This document shows positions 36,131 through 44,677 of a stretch of 57,117 bases of DNA, in pieces. The notes under the pieces are model-generated. The model made no database searches, had not been told where the DNA came from, and worked only from the letters and a program-made list of their open reading frames with translations. The stretch's first letter is position 1, and the number at the start of each line of letters is the position of its first letter. Source of the DNA: Acidimicrobiaceae bacterium (GTDB lineage: Bacteria > Actinomycetota > Acidimicrobiia > Acidimicrobiales > MedAcidi-G1). The stretch is taken from NCBI GenBank assembly GCA_002726315.1, contig PBSS01000002.1:1-57117 (forward strand), written 5' to 3'. The translations under genes were made by a program, and so were the position numbers.

Positions 36131-37132
36131 TCATCTCACCCTGTCCAGGGTGTCTCTCACAAGGCTTGGATCGACACCGTGAACCGGTTCTACCCCGTCG
36201 GGGCCATCCAGCACGAAGGTCAAGCCGTCCAGCACCTTCTTGTCTCGACCCATCGCCGCAAGCAACTCGTTGTCGCCCACTCCGGTGGGAAGCACCCGCG
36301 GTAAGTCGTAGTGGTCGATGAGGCAACGGTGTTCGGCCACCCTTTCAGCATCGATTCGGCCCATCGCCCCGGCCAACTCGGCAGCGAACACTAGACCCAC
36401 GGCAACGGCCTCACCGTGGTGCATGTCGTAGCACCCGATGGTCTCGATTGCGTGGGCGAGGGTATGCCCGTAGTTGAGTACCACTCGGCGGCCGGCTTCG
36501 CGTTCGTCAGCAGCCACCACTTCAGCCTTGATCTCTACGCACCTGGACACCTGCTCGTCGATCTCGAGGTCCTTGATGTCTTCGCCGCCGAGGAAGTGGT
36601 ACTTGGCCATCTCTCCCCTGCCACAACGCATCTCGCGCTCTGGGAGGGTCGTAAGGGTGTCGGTATCACAGAGAACGGCAGCAGGCTGCCAGAACGCCCC
36701 GACCAGGTTCTTGCCCTCGGGCAGGTTCACTCCAGTCTTACCGCCTATCGCTGCATCGATCTGGGCCAACAGGGTTGTGGCCACGTGGACCACGGGAACA
36801 CCCCGGTGGTAGCTGGCAGCTACGAAGCCGGCAACGTCGGTGACGACACCCCCACCTACTCCCAGAACAGCATCACCTCTCGTGAGGCCCCACGTGGCAA
36901 ACCCACTGCATAGTTTCTCGATGGTGGCGAGTGTCTTTGCCTGTTCGCCGTCGGGAATGGTGAAGACCCGCTGCTCTACGCCCGGATCCACCTCCACCTC
37001 GATTCCATCTTGGGTCACGACGGCGACGCGCGATACGGGAGGTAGCACGGTCTGTAGGTGCTTGATGGCGCCGGGGCCTACGACCACTGGGTAGGAGCGA
37101 CCACCGGTTAGGGGTACGTGGATGTCGATCAT
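36131..37132 (-). CDS. aroB: 3-dehydroquinate synthase
   Basis: NAD- and metal-dependent cyclisation of DAHP. The protein has 333 residues, slightly short. GVGGGVVTDVAGFVAASYHRGV (NAD-binding), PTTLLAQ-like VATTLLAQIDAAIGGKTGVNLPEGKN (catalytic Lys), and metal ligands Glu in RGEMAKYHFL, and His in NYGHTLAHAIE and MHHGEAVAVGL. ATGA overlap with aroK. The usual final helix is shorter than in E. coli, and I see no missing catalytic residue. Confidence 0.96.
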   Translation of the reverse strand: MIDIHVPLTGGRSYPVVVGPGAIKHLQTVLPPVSRVAVVTQDGIEVEVDPGVEQRVFTIPDGEQAKTLATIEKLCSGFATWGLTRGDAVLGVGGGVVTDVAGFVAASYHRGVPVVHVATTLLAQIDAAIGGKTGVNLPEGKNLVGAFWQPAAVLCDTDTLTTLPEREMRCGRGEMAKYHFLGGEDIKDLEIDEQVSRCVEIKAEVVAADEREAGRRVVLNYGHTLAHAIETIGCYDMHHGEAVAVGLVFAAELAGAMGRIDAERVAEHRCLIDHYDLPRVLPTGVGDNELLAAMGRDKKVLDGLTFVLDGPDGVEPVHGVDPSLVRDTLDRVR

Positions 37133-37677
37133 GTAGCCACCGGATCGGGCAGTACCGCCATGACGGAGTCAGCCACCTCTTCAACGGATCGGCCGTCGGT
37201 ATCGACAACGTGGTCGGCTACAGCTTCGTAGTCAGGTCCACGTCGGACCGACAGTTCCCTTAGCACCTCGGCCGGATCACCTGTCTGGAGCAGTGGCCTC
37301 CCAACACCGCCACCAACGCGTTCGGCGAGTGTCTCCAGGCGGGCCCTCAGCCAGACGACCGTGGCCCGTTCAGCAAGGAGGGCTTTGTTGGTCTCACGCT
37401 CAAGCACTCCGCCTCCGGTGGATAACACGATCGGTTGTGGCAGGGACAATACATCTGCAAGTGCAGCCTGCTCACACTCTCGAAAGCCGGATTCACCTTG
37501 TTCTTCGAACAGCACGCCCACTGAGCGCCCCTCGCGGGCGGTCACCATGACGTCTAGGTCTAGGTGCCGGAGGTTCAAACGCTGAGCCACAACTGCGCCC
37601 ACCTCACTCTTCCCAACGCCCATTAGGCCCACGAGTGCAAGATGGGGCCGGCCGGGGCCGTCGGGGTTGTTAGCCAT
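37129..37677 (-). CDS. aroK: Shikimate kinase
   Basis: Phosphorylates shikimate at O3. The protein has 182 residues. P-loop GLMGVGKSEVG (17-27), shikimate-binding DLDVMVTAREG and GESGFRECE, VLSTGGGVLER and the lid region VGRPLLQTGD. The family usually shows DxD and GxGKS/T; here the P-loop ends GKSE. ATG 37677 lies six bases after TAGCCT, with no Shine-Dalgarno, so a leaderless mRNA starting here is predicted inside the wider gene series. Confidence 0.96.
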   Translation of the reverse strand: MANNPDGPGRPHLALVGLMGVGKSEVGAVVAQRLNLRHLDLDVMVTAREGRSVGVLFEEQGESGFRECEQAALADVLSLPQPIVLSTGGGVLERETNKALLAERATVVWLRARLETLAERVGGGVGRPLLQTGDPAEVLRELSVRRGPDYEAVADHVVDTDGRSVEEVADSVMAVLPDPVAT

Positions 37678-37683
37678 TGCAAC

Positions 37684-37689
37684 AGGCTA
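37684..37689 (-). promoter_or_regulatory. Predicted -10 element of aroK
   Basis: TAGCCT on the minus strand, six bases before the aroK ATG at 37677, in the 90-base gap after aroE. It suggests an internal promoter for aroK-B-Q and following genes. Confidence 0.5.
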
Positions 37690-37767
37690 GTGACGGTGAC
37701 CCTCCGACTAAGTCGAATACCACTTCAGGTGATCGGCATGACCTGCACCACGGCTGTGGCTGCGGGT

Positions 37768-38616
37768 TCAGTCGGCTGCGCGGGCAGCCAGTTCGGCCCG
37801 CGCAGCCTGTTCCATGGCCGCTACCGGTGCCTCCCTGCCGGTCCAGTGGGTGAAGGCCCGGGCAGCTTGGAAGATGAGCATGGAGAGGCCTCCGTGGGCT
37901 TCAATCCCGCGTTCGCGAAGCGTAGCCACCCAGGGGGTAGCGAGGGGATGGTAGATGAGATCAACGGCGACCTGGCCTGGGTTCATGAGGTCTGGGTCGA
38001 CCGGCACCGCCTGGTCATCTGGCCCCATGCCTACCGGTGTTGCGTTGACCACCAAGTCGGCACCCTCCACTGCTTCAGCTGTGGCTACCCGTCCGACCTC
38101 ACCAGCGAGGGCGGCGGCCGCCTCTGCTCTCGCTGGTGTCCGGTTGATCACTGCGATGTCCACTGCCCCTGCCGTCCCGAGGGCGTGTACGACGGCCCTT
38201 GCAGCGCCGCCTGCTCCGACCACGACGGCCCTCCGGCCTGCAGGGTCCAAACCGGAATCGTGGGCTAGGCCATCGATGAACCCGCCACCGTCGGTATTGT
38301 GCCCGATTAGGTGATCACCTTCTATGACCACACAGTTCACAGCGACGAGGCGGTCGGCAACATCGCTCAGCTCATCCACCGCTGCGGCTACGGCTCCCTT
38401 GTGTGGCATGGTCACCGAGAGGCCAATGAGACCGTCCCGACGAGCCCAGTCCAATGCCTTGACAGCGTTACCCTCAGCTACTTCGTGTGCGATGAAAGTC
38501 CAGTCAAGGTCGGCTGCAGCGAATGCCGCGTTCATGATCGCTGGTGAGAGCGAATGCGCGACAGGTGATCCGATTACCGCAGCTAACTGGGTTATGGGCC
38601 CTCGGTTCTCAGCCAC
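37768..38616 (-). CDS. aroE: Shikimate dehydrogenase
   Basis: NADPH reduction of 3-dehydroshikimate, 282 residues from GTG 38616. Substrate site GSPVAHSLSPAIMNAAF, catalytic Lys in VTMPHKGA and Asp in GHNTDGGGF, NADP motif VVVGAGGAARAVVHAL followed by INRTPARA. The chosen GTG overlaps the mltG stop by eight bases; extending further would run deep into mltG. It is followed by 90 bases without a gene before aroK, where many actinobacteria keep aroC. Confidence 0.95.
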   Translation of the reverse strand: MAENRGPITQLAAVIGSPVAHSLSPAIMNAAFAAADLDWTFIAHEVAEGNAVKALDWARRDGLIGLSVTMPHKGAVAAAVDELSDVADRLVAVNCVVIEGDHLIGHNTDGGGFIDGLAHDSGLDPAGRRAVVVGAGGAARAVVHALGTAGAVDIAVINRTPARAEAAAALAGEVGRVATAEAVEGADLVVNATPVGMGPDDQAVPVDPDLMNPGQVAVDLIYHPLATPWVATLRERGIEAHGGLSMLIFQAARAFTHWTGREAPVAAMEQAARAELAARAAD

Positions 38617-39925
38617 AGCCCAGATTCTTCTCGATGCAGACCCGTCGTGCAGCCTCAAATTCTTCGGCGGTCTCCACAAAGGTATGTGCACCCACCACGT
38701 CGTTCTGGTCGGTGCGCACGTAGTAGAACCAGGGTCCGTCCACTGGGGCCAATGCAGCCTCGAGAGAAGCGCGACCGGGAGCGGCGATGGGCGTCGGCGG
38801 AAGGCCTGGCACTACCCTTGTATTCCACATGGACTCGACGGACAGATCCTCTTCGGTGAGGGGCTCCCCGGCAGTCTTGGCCACGGCGTAGCGGGTGCTG
38901 GCATCTATGCCTAACGTCCATCCCAGATTCAATCTGTTGTGAATCACACGGCTGATCTTGGCCCGGTCGCCGTCCAGCAGGGCTTCTTCCTCTATGAGGG
39001 AGGCCAAAATGACGGCATCATATGGAGTGAGGCCCAGTTCGACCGAACGTCTCTCCAAGTTGAGTTCCTTAACAACCGCTAAGAACTGGTTGTGCATGCG
39101 GATGAGCAGGCCCAGCTCATCGGTAATGGTTGCGTCGTCGAGCTGGTACGTATCGGGGAACAGGAGACCCTCGACGAGCAAGAACGGCAGCTCACCCGGA
39201 TAGTGCTCCCAAATGAGGCGGTCACTGGCGAGAGCTGCGCGCATCTGGGCCTCGTCGAAGGTAGGCATCCTGCGGACCACCCGGTTGACCATCTGGTTTA
39301 GCGTCAGGCCTTCCGGGATCGTGATGCGGACAACCTCCTCAGGCAGGGGACCTTCGTAGAGCAGGGCCACGGTTTCTTCAAAGGAAAGGTGCTCTTGTAA
39401 CAGGTAGTTGCCTGCCTGGAAGGAGTACTCGGTGCCCGCCGGGCACTCGATGAGCCAACGCACCACTGATGGACAGCGCATCCATTGGCGAAACATCGCG
39501 GGATGGTCGATCACGCCGGAATCGCCGAGTGCCACTGCCACATCGTTAGTTGACCACCCCTCTTGGATGGTCAACTCGACCTCTTCACCGGGTGGCGCGG
39601 TGGGTCGCAGTTGGTCATCGACCCAGCCATGAAAACCGTTGTAGGCGATGGCTGCGCCAAGCATCAGTACTGCCGCTACCGCTCCCCACCTGGGTATGGG
39701 CCCCAGTAGTGGCCGGTGGCGTACCCAGTGGACGTCCGGGCTGGGCTCATCGGTTGGCAGGGGTCGCTCTGTGTCACCGGCATCGTCGGAGCTTTGGCCA
39801 GGCTGGTCGGCTTCCCGTACAACCACCTGGTCGATGGATCGGGTCTCTGAGAACTCGGGGTCGGAATGCAGGTCCGGACAGTCCTCACCGATCCCTTCAG
39901 TGGTGTCGGGGGTGTCTTCACTCAC
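38609..39925 (-). CDS. mltG: Endolytic murein transglycosylase MltG
   Basis: Membrane enzyme that cuts nascent glycan strands and so ends peptidoglycan polymerisation. The protein has 438 residues. The first 79 are cytosolic and acidic, then one transmembrane helix (about 80-98, WGAVAAVLMLGAAIAYNGF), a LysM-like region (EVELTIQEGWSTNDVAVAL) and the YceG catalytic domain with Glu in LASLIEEEALLDGDRAKISRV and HNRL, GIDASTRYAVA, and the C-terminal PPTPIAAPGRASLEAAL. GTG 39925 has GGGGAG eight bases ahead and overlaps the ruvX stop (GTGA). Confidence 0.94.
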   Translation of the reverse strand: MSEDTPDTTEGIGEDCPDLHSDPEFSETRSIDQVVVREADQPGQSSDDAGDTERPLPTDEPSPDVHWVRHRPLLGPIPRWGAVAAVLMLGAAIAYNGFHGWVDDQLRPTAPPGEEVELTIQEGWSTNDVAVALGDSGVIDHPAMFRQWMRCPSVVRWLIECPAGTEYSFQAGNYLLQEHLSFEETVALLYEGPLPEEVVRITIPEGLTLNQMVNRVVRRMPTFDEAQMRAALASDRLIWEHYPGELPFLLVEGLLFPDTYQLDDATITDELGLLIRMHNQFLAVVKELNLERRSVELGLTPYDAVILASLIEEEALLDGDRAKISRVIHNRLNLGWTLGIDASTRYAVAKTAGEPLTEEDLSVESMWNTRVVPGLPPTPIAAPGRASLEAALAPVDGPWFYYVRTDQNDVVGAHTFVETAEEFEAARRVCIEKNLGCG

Positions 39926-40353
39926 GTGGGATACTCCCCTTGTCGACCATCCAGCCACGCCTGGAGCATCACGGAGGCAGCGACCTTGTCGACCACCTTG
40001 CGCCGATCCTCGCCCCGCATCTCTTGTTCGCGAAGTTGCCGGTCGGCGGTAACCGTGGTGAGGCGCTCATCATGGGTGACCACGGGCACGCTGAGCCGTG
40101 CGGCCAGCTCGTCGGCTTCGGCAATCATGGTCTTTGCCATGGGACCAATCGAGCCGTCCAGTGAGTAAGGCACCCCGACGACGACGACCTCGGCTTCCCA
40201 TTCGCTGACTAGGTCGGCGACGGCACGGTGTTCGGCTTTCCTGTCGCTGGCACGAACCAGCACCTCGATCGGCATTGCCAGACGGCCATCACTGTCGCTT
40301 ACAGCCACACCGATCCGCTTCGTTCCGAGGTCGAGGCCTATTGCCCGCACCAT
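39922..40353 (-). CDS. ruvX: Holliday junction resolvase-like protein / pre-16S rRNA nuclease YqgF
   Basis: RNase H-fold nuclease implicated in 16S rRNA 5'-end maturation and possibly junction processing. The protein has 143 residues. Acidic active-site motifs: AIGLDLGTKRIGVAVSD, VVVVGVPYSLDGSIGP, THDERLTT and KVVDKVAASVMLQ. It lies 12 bases after alaS and overlaps mltG (GTGA), the standard alaS-ruvX-mltG order. Confidence 0.95.
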   Translation of the reverse strand: MVRAIGLDLGTKRIGVAVSDSDGRLAMPIEVLVRASDRKAEHRAVADLVSEWEAEVVVVGVPYSLDGSIGPMAKTMIAEADELAARLSVPVVTHDERLTTVTADRQLREQEMRGEDRRKVVDKVAASVMLQAWLDGRQGEYPT

Positions 40354-40365
40354 TGCGCCGCAGGC

Positions 40366-42936
40366 CTAGTCGGCCAGAGCGGCTGCCCGTGCCTGCTCGA
40401 GGGCCTCGGGAAGGTTCTCAGGGGACCTGCCTCCCACTACGGTGAGGTCCGGGCTCGGGCGTCCACCGCCGTCAATCGTCTTTGCGGCATCGGCGACCAA
40501 AACGCCGGCATCTAGGCCGCTGTCGGGGTCCACGGCAGCTACGAGAGCTGCTCCTCCTCCATCGGGAGAAGTACCCAACACGACGGCTCGCACACCTTCA
40601 CGGTCGCGTACCGCAGCGGCCAATTCGCGGAGGCCGTCACGATCAATGCCTTCGACCATGGTCACGACAAGGCCATTGTCGGCCGAGCCTGCCAGTTCGT
40701 CGGCGCGACCCAGTGCCAACTCCCGTCTGGTGGCAGTCAACTCCGAGCGCAGTGCCTTCACCTCGGCCAAGCGCTTGGTGATGCCTTCGACGAGGTCATC
40801 GACTGGCACTCCAACTAGCTCAGCGGCCTCGGCCAGGGAGGCCTCAGCCCCACGGAGCAGTTCGATGGGCGCTGTTCCAGTGATGGCCTCGAGGCGGCGG
40901 ATATTGGAACCGATGGACCCCTCGCTGGTGATTTTCACGGGCCCGATGTCGCCAAGGGCCGATACGTGGGTTCCCCCACAAAGCTCCACCGAATTGGGAC
41001 CTGCCTCGAGCACGCGCACCTGGTCTCCGTACTTGTCGCCGAAGAAGGCGATGGCACCAAGGGCTTCGGCCTCTTCACGACTGGTCTGGAAGTTGCGACA
41101 TTCGTGGTTGGCCAGGATCTCGGCATTGGCGAGGTCCTCGACGGCTGACAACTGTTCGGTGGTCATAGCCTCGAAGTGGCTGAAATCGAAACGCAGATGG
41201 TCGGGTCCGACCCATGACCCCTGCTGTTTGACATGGTCGCCCAGTACCTGTCGCAACGCCCAGTGGAGGATGTGTGTACCAGTGTGGTTGCTGCGAATGG
41301 CTGAGCGCCGCTCAGAGTCGATGACGGCTGTCACTGCCAGACCCACCGCTGGACCCTGGGTGCCAGCTGGGACCTTGTGGCAATGCAGGCCATCGAGGGC
41401 GAGGGAGGTGTCGAGGACCTCGACGGATCCACCATCCCAGATGATGGTCCCCGTGTCGCCCACTTGACCCCCGGACTCGGCATAGAACGGGGTGCGGTCC
41501 AAGACCAGCACTTCTCCGTCGGAGAAGAGAACCACAGCCTCGGCCTCGTCTTGGTCGCGGCCCACGAACTCGGTGGGGCCGTTCGCCTCGAGTACGGAGC
41601 GCAGGTCGCCGATGGCGGTGTCGATTTCGTCCTTTCGCGCGGACCGTGCCATCTCCTGTTGGTGGGCCATCGCCACCCCGAATGCTTCGTTGTCGACTGT
41701 TACACCCTTTTCGGATGTGATCTCCTGAGTCAACTCCAGCGGGAAGCCGTAAGTGTCGTGCAGCTTGAAGGCTACGTCACCATCGAGTGTGTCCCCATCT
41801 TTGAGGCCGTCGATTGCGTCGTCCAAGATCGTCAGACCCGTTCGCAAGGTCTCCCTGAAACGTCCTTCTTCACGCTCGAGGACTTCGCGCACGAAGGCGT
41901 GGTTGCGGACCAGGTCGGGGTAGTCGTCGCCCATGATGGACACAACCGCGTCGACCAGCATTGGCATGATGGGGTCTTCGACACCGAGAATCCAGGCGTG
42001 TCGTACGGCTCTTCGGATGATTCGCCGCAACACGTAGCCACGGTCCTCGTTACTGGGGAACACGCCGTCGCTGATGAGAAAGGTTGAAGATCGGGCGTGA
42101 TCGGCCAGGATGCGCTGTGAGACGTCGGTCCGGTCACTTGACCCGTGCTCCACGCCAGTGATGTCGCTAATGGTGGCCAGTATTCGCACGAATTCGTCGG
42201 TCTCCCAAACCGAATCGACCCCCTCCAACACGGAGAGGATGCGTTCAAGGCCGAGGCCCGTGTCGATGGAGGGCGCCGGAAGTGGAGTCATGGAGCCGTC
42301 CTCATGCTGTTCGAACTGCATGAATACCAGGTTCCAGATCTCGATGAACCGTTCCTCGTCACCGTGGGCAGGACCGCCGCCGTCACCGAAATCGGGGCCC
42401 TTGTCCCAGAAGATTTCAGAGCACGGGCCACAGGGCCCTGTGTCAGCCATGCGCCAGTAGTTGTCCTCGTCGAGGCGCTGGATGCGTTCGGCGGGCACGC
42501 CGACCTCATCGCTCCAGATGGCTTCGGCTTCGTCATCGCTGAGGTGGACCGTTACCCAGAGCCTTTCGGAGTCAAGGCCTAGGATTTCGGTCACGAACTC
42601 CCAGGCGTAGGCGCAGGCATCCGACTTGAAGTAGTCGCCGAAGCTGAAGTTGCCCATCATCTCGAAGAAGGTGAGGTGGCGGCTGGTTCTGCCCACCTCG
42701 TCGAGGTCGTTGTGCTTTCCACCTGCCCGCACACACTTCTGGACGGTGACGGCGCGCCCCCACGGGGCGGGTTGTTCACCCACGAAGTAGGGCTTGAAAG
42801 GCACCATCCCGGCCACCGTGAACAACAAGGTGGGGTCGTGTGGGATCAGGCTGCCGGAGGGCTCATGGTGGTGGCCCCTGTCGACAAAAAAGTCGACGAA
42901 TGCGCGTCTTACGCCGTTGGCTGAGTGCTCTGGCAT
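40366..42936 (-). CDS. alaS: Alanine-tRNA ligase
   Basis: Charges tRNA-Ala; also edits Ser and Gly mistakes. The protein has 856 residues. Class II catalytic core with TVQKCVRAGGKHNDLDEVG (motif 2 region) and TGLGLERILSVLEG (motif 3); editing domain with zinc ligands in SNHTGTHILHWAL and VELCGGTHVSALGDIG; C-terminal C-Ala domain with Ala/Gly-rich end. ATG 42936 has TAGAGT nine bases upstream and no Shine-Dalgarno; no T-box leader is present. It heads alaS-ruvX-mltG-aroE. Confidence 0.98.
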   Translation of the reverse strand: MPEHSANGVRRAFVDFFVDRGHHHEPSGSLIPHDPTLLFTVAGMVPFKPYFVGEQPAPWGRAVTVQKCVRAGGKHNDLDEVGRTSRHLTFFEMMGNFSFGDYFKSDACAYAWEFVTEILGLDSERLWVTVHLSDDEAEAIWSDEVGVPAERIQRLDEDNYWRMADTGPCGPCSEIFWDKGPDFGDGGGPAHGDEERFIEIWNLVFMQFEQHEDGSMTPLPAPSIDTGLGLERILSVLEGVDSVWETDEFVRILATISDITGVEHGSSDRTDVSQRILADHARSSTFLISDGVFPSNEDRGYVLRRIIRRAVRHAWILGVEDPIMPMLVDAVVSIMGDDYPDLVRNHAFVREVLEREEGRFRETLRTGLTILDDAIDGLKDGDTLDGDVAFKLHDTYGFPLELTQEITSEKGVTVDNEAFGVAMAHQQEMARSARKDEIDTAIGDLRSVLEANGPTEFVGRDQDEAEAVVLFSDGEVLVLDRTPFYAESGGQVGDTGTIIWDGGSVEVLDTSLALDGLHCHKVPAGTQGPAVGLAVTAVIDSERRSAIRSNHTGTHILHWALRQVLGDHVKQQGSWVGPDHLRFDFSHFEAMTTEQLSAVEDLANAEILANHECRNFQTSREEAEALGAIAFFGDKYGDQVRVLEAGPNSVELCGGTHVSALGDIGPVKITSEGSIGSNIRRLEAITGTAPIELLRGAEASLAEAAELVGVPVDDLVEGITKRLAEVKALRSELTATRRELALGRADELAGSADNGLVVTMVEGIDRDGLRELAAAVRDREGVRAVVLGTSPDGGGAALVAAVDPDSGLDAGVLVADAAKTIDGGGRPSPDLTVVGGRSPENLPEALEQARAAALAD

Positions 42937-42945
42937 TGTCGGGCC

Positions 42946-42951
42946 ACTCTA
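42946..42951 (-). promoter_or_regulatory. Predicted -10 element of alaS
   Basis: TAGAGT on the minus strand, nine bases before the ATG at 42936. It predicts an untranslated leader of at most two or three bases, which leaves no room for a T-box. Confidence 0.4.
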
Positions 42952-42989
42952 CCGGGGTGGCCTCGGCCGCTATGAGCAGGTTGCGTCGT

Positions 42990-43292
42990 TCAGCGAAGGG
43001 GTCCAGTCGGCCGGTGGGAGCGGCGTGACCGGTGGCCGCTGCGTCGAAAGCCGTCCTCGTGGCCATCGGAGCCTTCTGAACTGCCAGATGCCATGTCATC
43101 TCGGATCTGTCTGACCCTGCGAACCAGGTCGGCGCCCTGGTCGACAACAGCAGATGACCGGTCGGCCAACTCCTTTCGAAGGTGTTCGGGCGTGTAGCGC
43201 TCGACAGTTCGTCGCAGCCGGCGCTGGAACCACACAGAGGTTGCATTGCCCACCAGCCACCCCATTACCAACCAAAAGATTCGGCGTCTCAC
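42990..43292 (-). CDS. Small membrane-anchored protein of unknown function
   Basis: 100 residues from GTG 43292, which overlaps the rarA stop (GTGA). An N-terminal hydrophobic helix (about 5-22, IFWLVMGWLVGNATSVWF) is flanked by MRRR and a basic stretch (RRLRRTVERYTPEHLRKE), predicting insertion with the bulk inside. Residues 30-70 form a charged amphipathic helix; the last 30 are basic and Ser/Arg/His-rich and look disordered. I cannot assign a family with confidence. Small membrane proteins in this alaS-rarA interval are common in Actinobacteria. Confidence 0.75.
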   Translation of the reverse strand: MRRRIFWLVMGWLVGNATSVWFQRRLRRTVERYTPEHLRKELADRSSAVVDQGADLVRRVRQIRDDMASGSSEGSDGHEDGFRRSGHRSRRSHRPTGPLR

Positions 43293-44617
43293 TGTTTTCC
43301 TCCCCCATCGAGTGGATCGTCATGCAGGCCGTCGTTGTGCTTCGCCATGCGTTCGGCCACCTCCGCTTCGAACCCGTGCACGGAGGGATCGTAGTAAGTG
43401 TTTCCCTCCACCTCGGTGGGCCTGTATTGCTGGGCCACCCACCCGGCTGGATCGTCATGGGGGTATTCGTAACCGTCACCGTGTCCCAAGTCAGCCGCCC
43501 CCTTGTAGTGGGCGTCACGCAGGTGCATGGGTACGAGGCCGGTTCCGGCTGCCCTCGCATCTGCCCCAGCCCGCTCTAGACCGACGGTGACCCGGTTGGA
43601 CTTGGATGCGGTTGCCAGGTGCACAACGGCGTGGGCCAGGTTCAGGCGGGCCTCTGGTAGACCCACGAACTCCACGGCTCGGGCCGCAGCGTCAGCTATG
43701 AGGAGAGACATGGGATCGGCCATGCCGATGTCCTCGCTGGCCAGGATCACGAGGCGGCGAGCAATGAAGCGGGCATCCTCGCCGGCGTCGAGCATGCGGG
43801 CCAGCCAGTAGAGGCCGGCGTCCGCATCAGATCCGCGGATGCTCTTGATGAACGCGCTGATCACGTCGTAGTGCTCGTCTCGGCCGTAGAGGATGGCCTT
43901 GGTGCCTAGTGCTGCCTCAGCGTCACTGACGTTGATTTGTTCTGATCCGCGGCCAGTGGCCAGAGCAGCGGCAACCTCGAGACTGGTGAGAGCGTGCCTA
44001 CCGTCGCCAGTTGCCCTGTCTGCGAGTAGTTCGATAGCTGCAGTGTCGGCTGCCATGCCCTCAGCTTCGAGGCCGCGCTTCAACAGGCTGACAAGAGCTT
44101 CTTCGTCGAGGGGTTCGAGACGAAACAGGGTGGAGCGCGAGAGAAGGGGTGCGTTCACCTCAAAGTAGGGGTTCTCTGTGGTGGCCCCGATCAGCACCAG
44201 TAGGCCTGACTCCACTGAAGGCAGCAGGGCGTCTTGTTGGGCCTTGTTGAAGCGGTGCACCTCGTCTAGGAACAAGATGGTGCCGACGTCGCGCTCTCCC
44301 AACGCCGCTCCGGCCTGTGCGATCAACTCGCGAACGTCCTTGACGCTGGCACTGACCGCTGAGAGTTCATTGAACTCCTTTGATGTCAGGCGAGCCACCA
44401 GCCGAGCCAAGCTGGTCTTACCTGTGCCGGGTGGTCCCCAAAGGACCACCGAGGAGAGTCTGTCGGCCTCTATCAGCCGGCGGAGTGGCCGCCCTGGGCC
44501 GACAAGGTGGGCCTGTCCGACGACATCGTCGAGGTTGGTGGGTCTCAGCCTGTCTGCCAGGGGTGCGCGCCGGTTGAGGCGCTCCTGGGCTGCATCTGAG
44601 AAAAGGTCGGAGGCCAT
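43289..44617 (-). CDS. rarA: Replication-associated recombination protein RarA (MgsA)
   Basis: AAA+ ATPase of the clamp-loader clade that acts at stalled forks. The protein has 442 residues. Walker A GPPGTGKTS (61-69), Walker B ILFLDEVHRFNKAQQDALLP (114-133), sensor 1 LIGATTENPYFEVN, and the C-terminal tetramerisation/MgsA domain with YGRDEHYDVISAFIKSIRGSD. ATG 44617 lies eight bases after TAGGTT without a Shine-Dalgarno. It is followed by the small membrane protein. Confidence 0.96.
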   Translation of the reverse strand: MASDLFSDAAQERLNRRAPLADRLRPTNLDDVVGQAHLVGPGRPLRRLIEADRLSSVVLWGPPGTGKTSLARLVARLTSKEFNELSAVSASVKDVRELIAQAGAALGERDVGTILFLDEVHRFNKAQQDALLPSVESGLLVLIGATTENPYFEVNAPLLSRSTLFRLEPLDEEALVSLLKRGLEAEGMAADTAAIELLADRATGDGRHALTSLEVAAALATGRGSEQINVSDAEAALGTKAILYGRDEHYDVISAFIKSIRGSDADAGLYWLARMLDAGEDARFIARRLVILASEDIGMADPMSLLIADAAARAVEFVGLPEARLNLAHAVVHLATASKSNRVTVGLERAGADARAAGTGLVPMHLRDAHYKGAADLGHGDGYEYPHDDPAGWVAQQYRPTEVEGNTYYDPSVHGFEAEVAERMAKHNDGLHDDPLDGGGKQ

Positions 44618-44625
44618 CAGTACCG

Positions 44626-44631
44626 AACCTA
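44626..44631 (-). promoter_or_regulatory. Predicted -10 element of rarA
   Basis: TAGGTT on the minus strand, eight bases before the ATG at 44617, in the 60-base gap after aspS. It is the same hexamer as for hisG and the quinone-reductase-like gene. Confidence 0.5.
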
Positions 44632-44677
44632 GGGCCTCGTCGACTGTCCGCGTGGGCTGCCTGACCGATTATCTGGA

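Noticed and set aside
42937..42989. T-box or other riboswitch before alaS, and likewise before hisS and pheS
   Set aside because: The gaps are too short or the predicted mRNA starts at the start codon; no specifier or antiterminator structure is visible.
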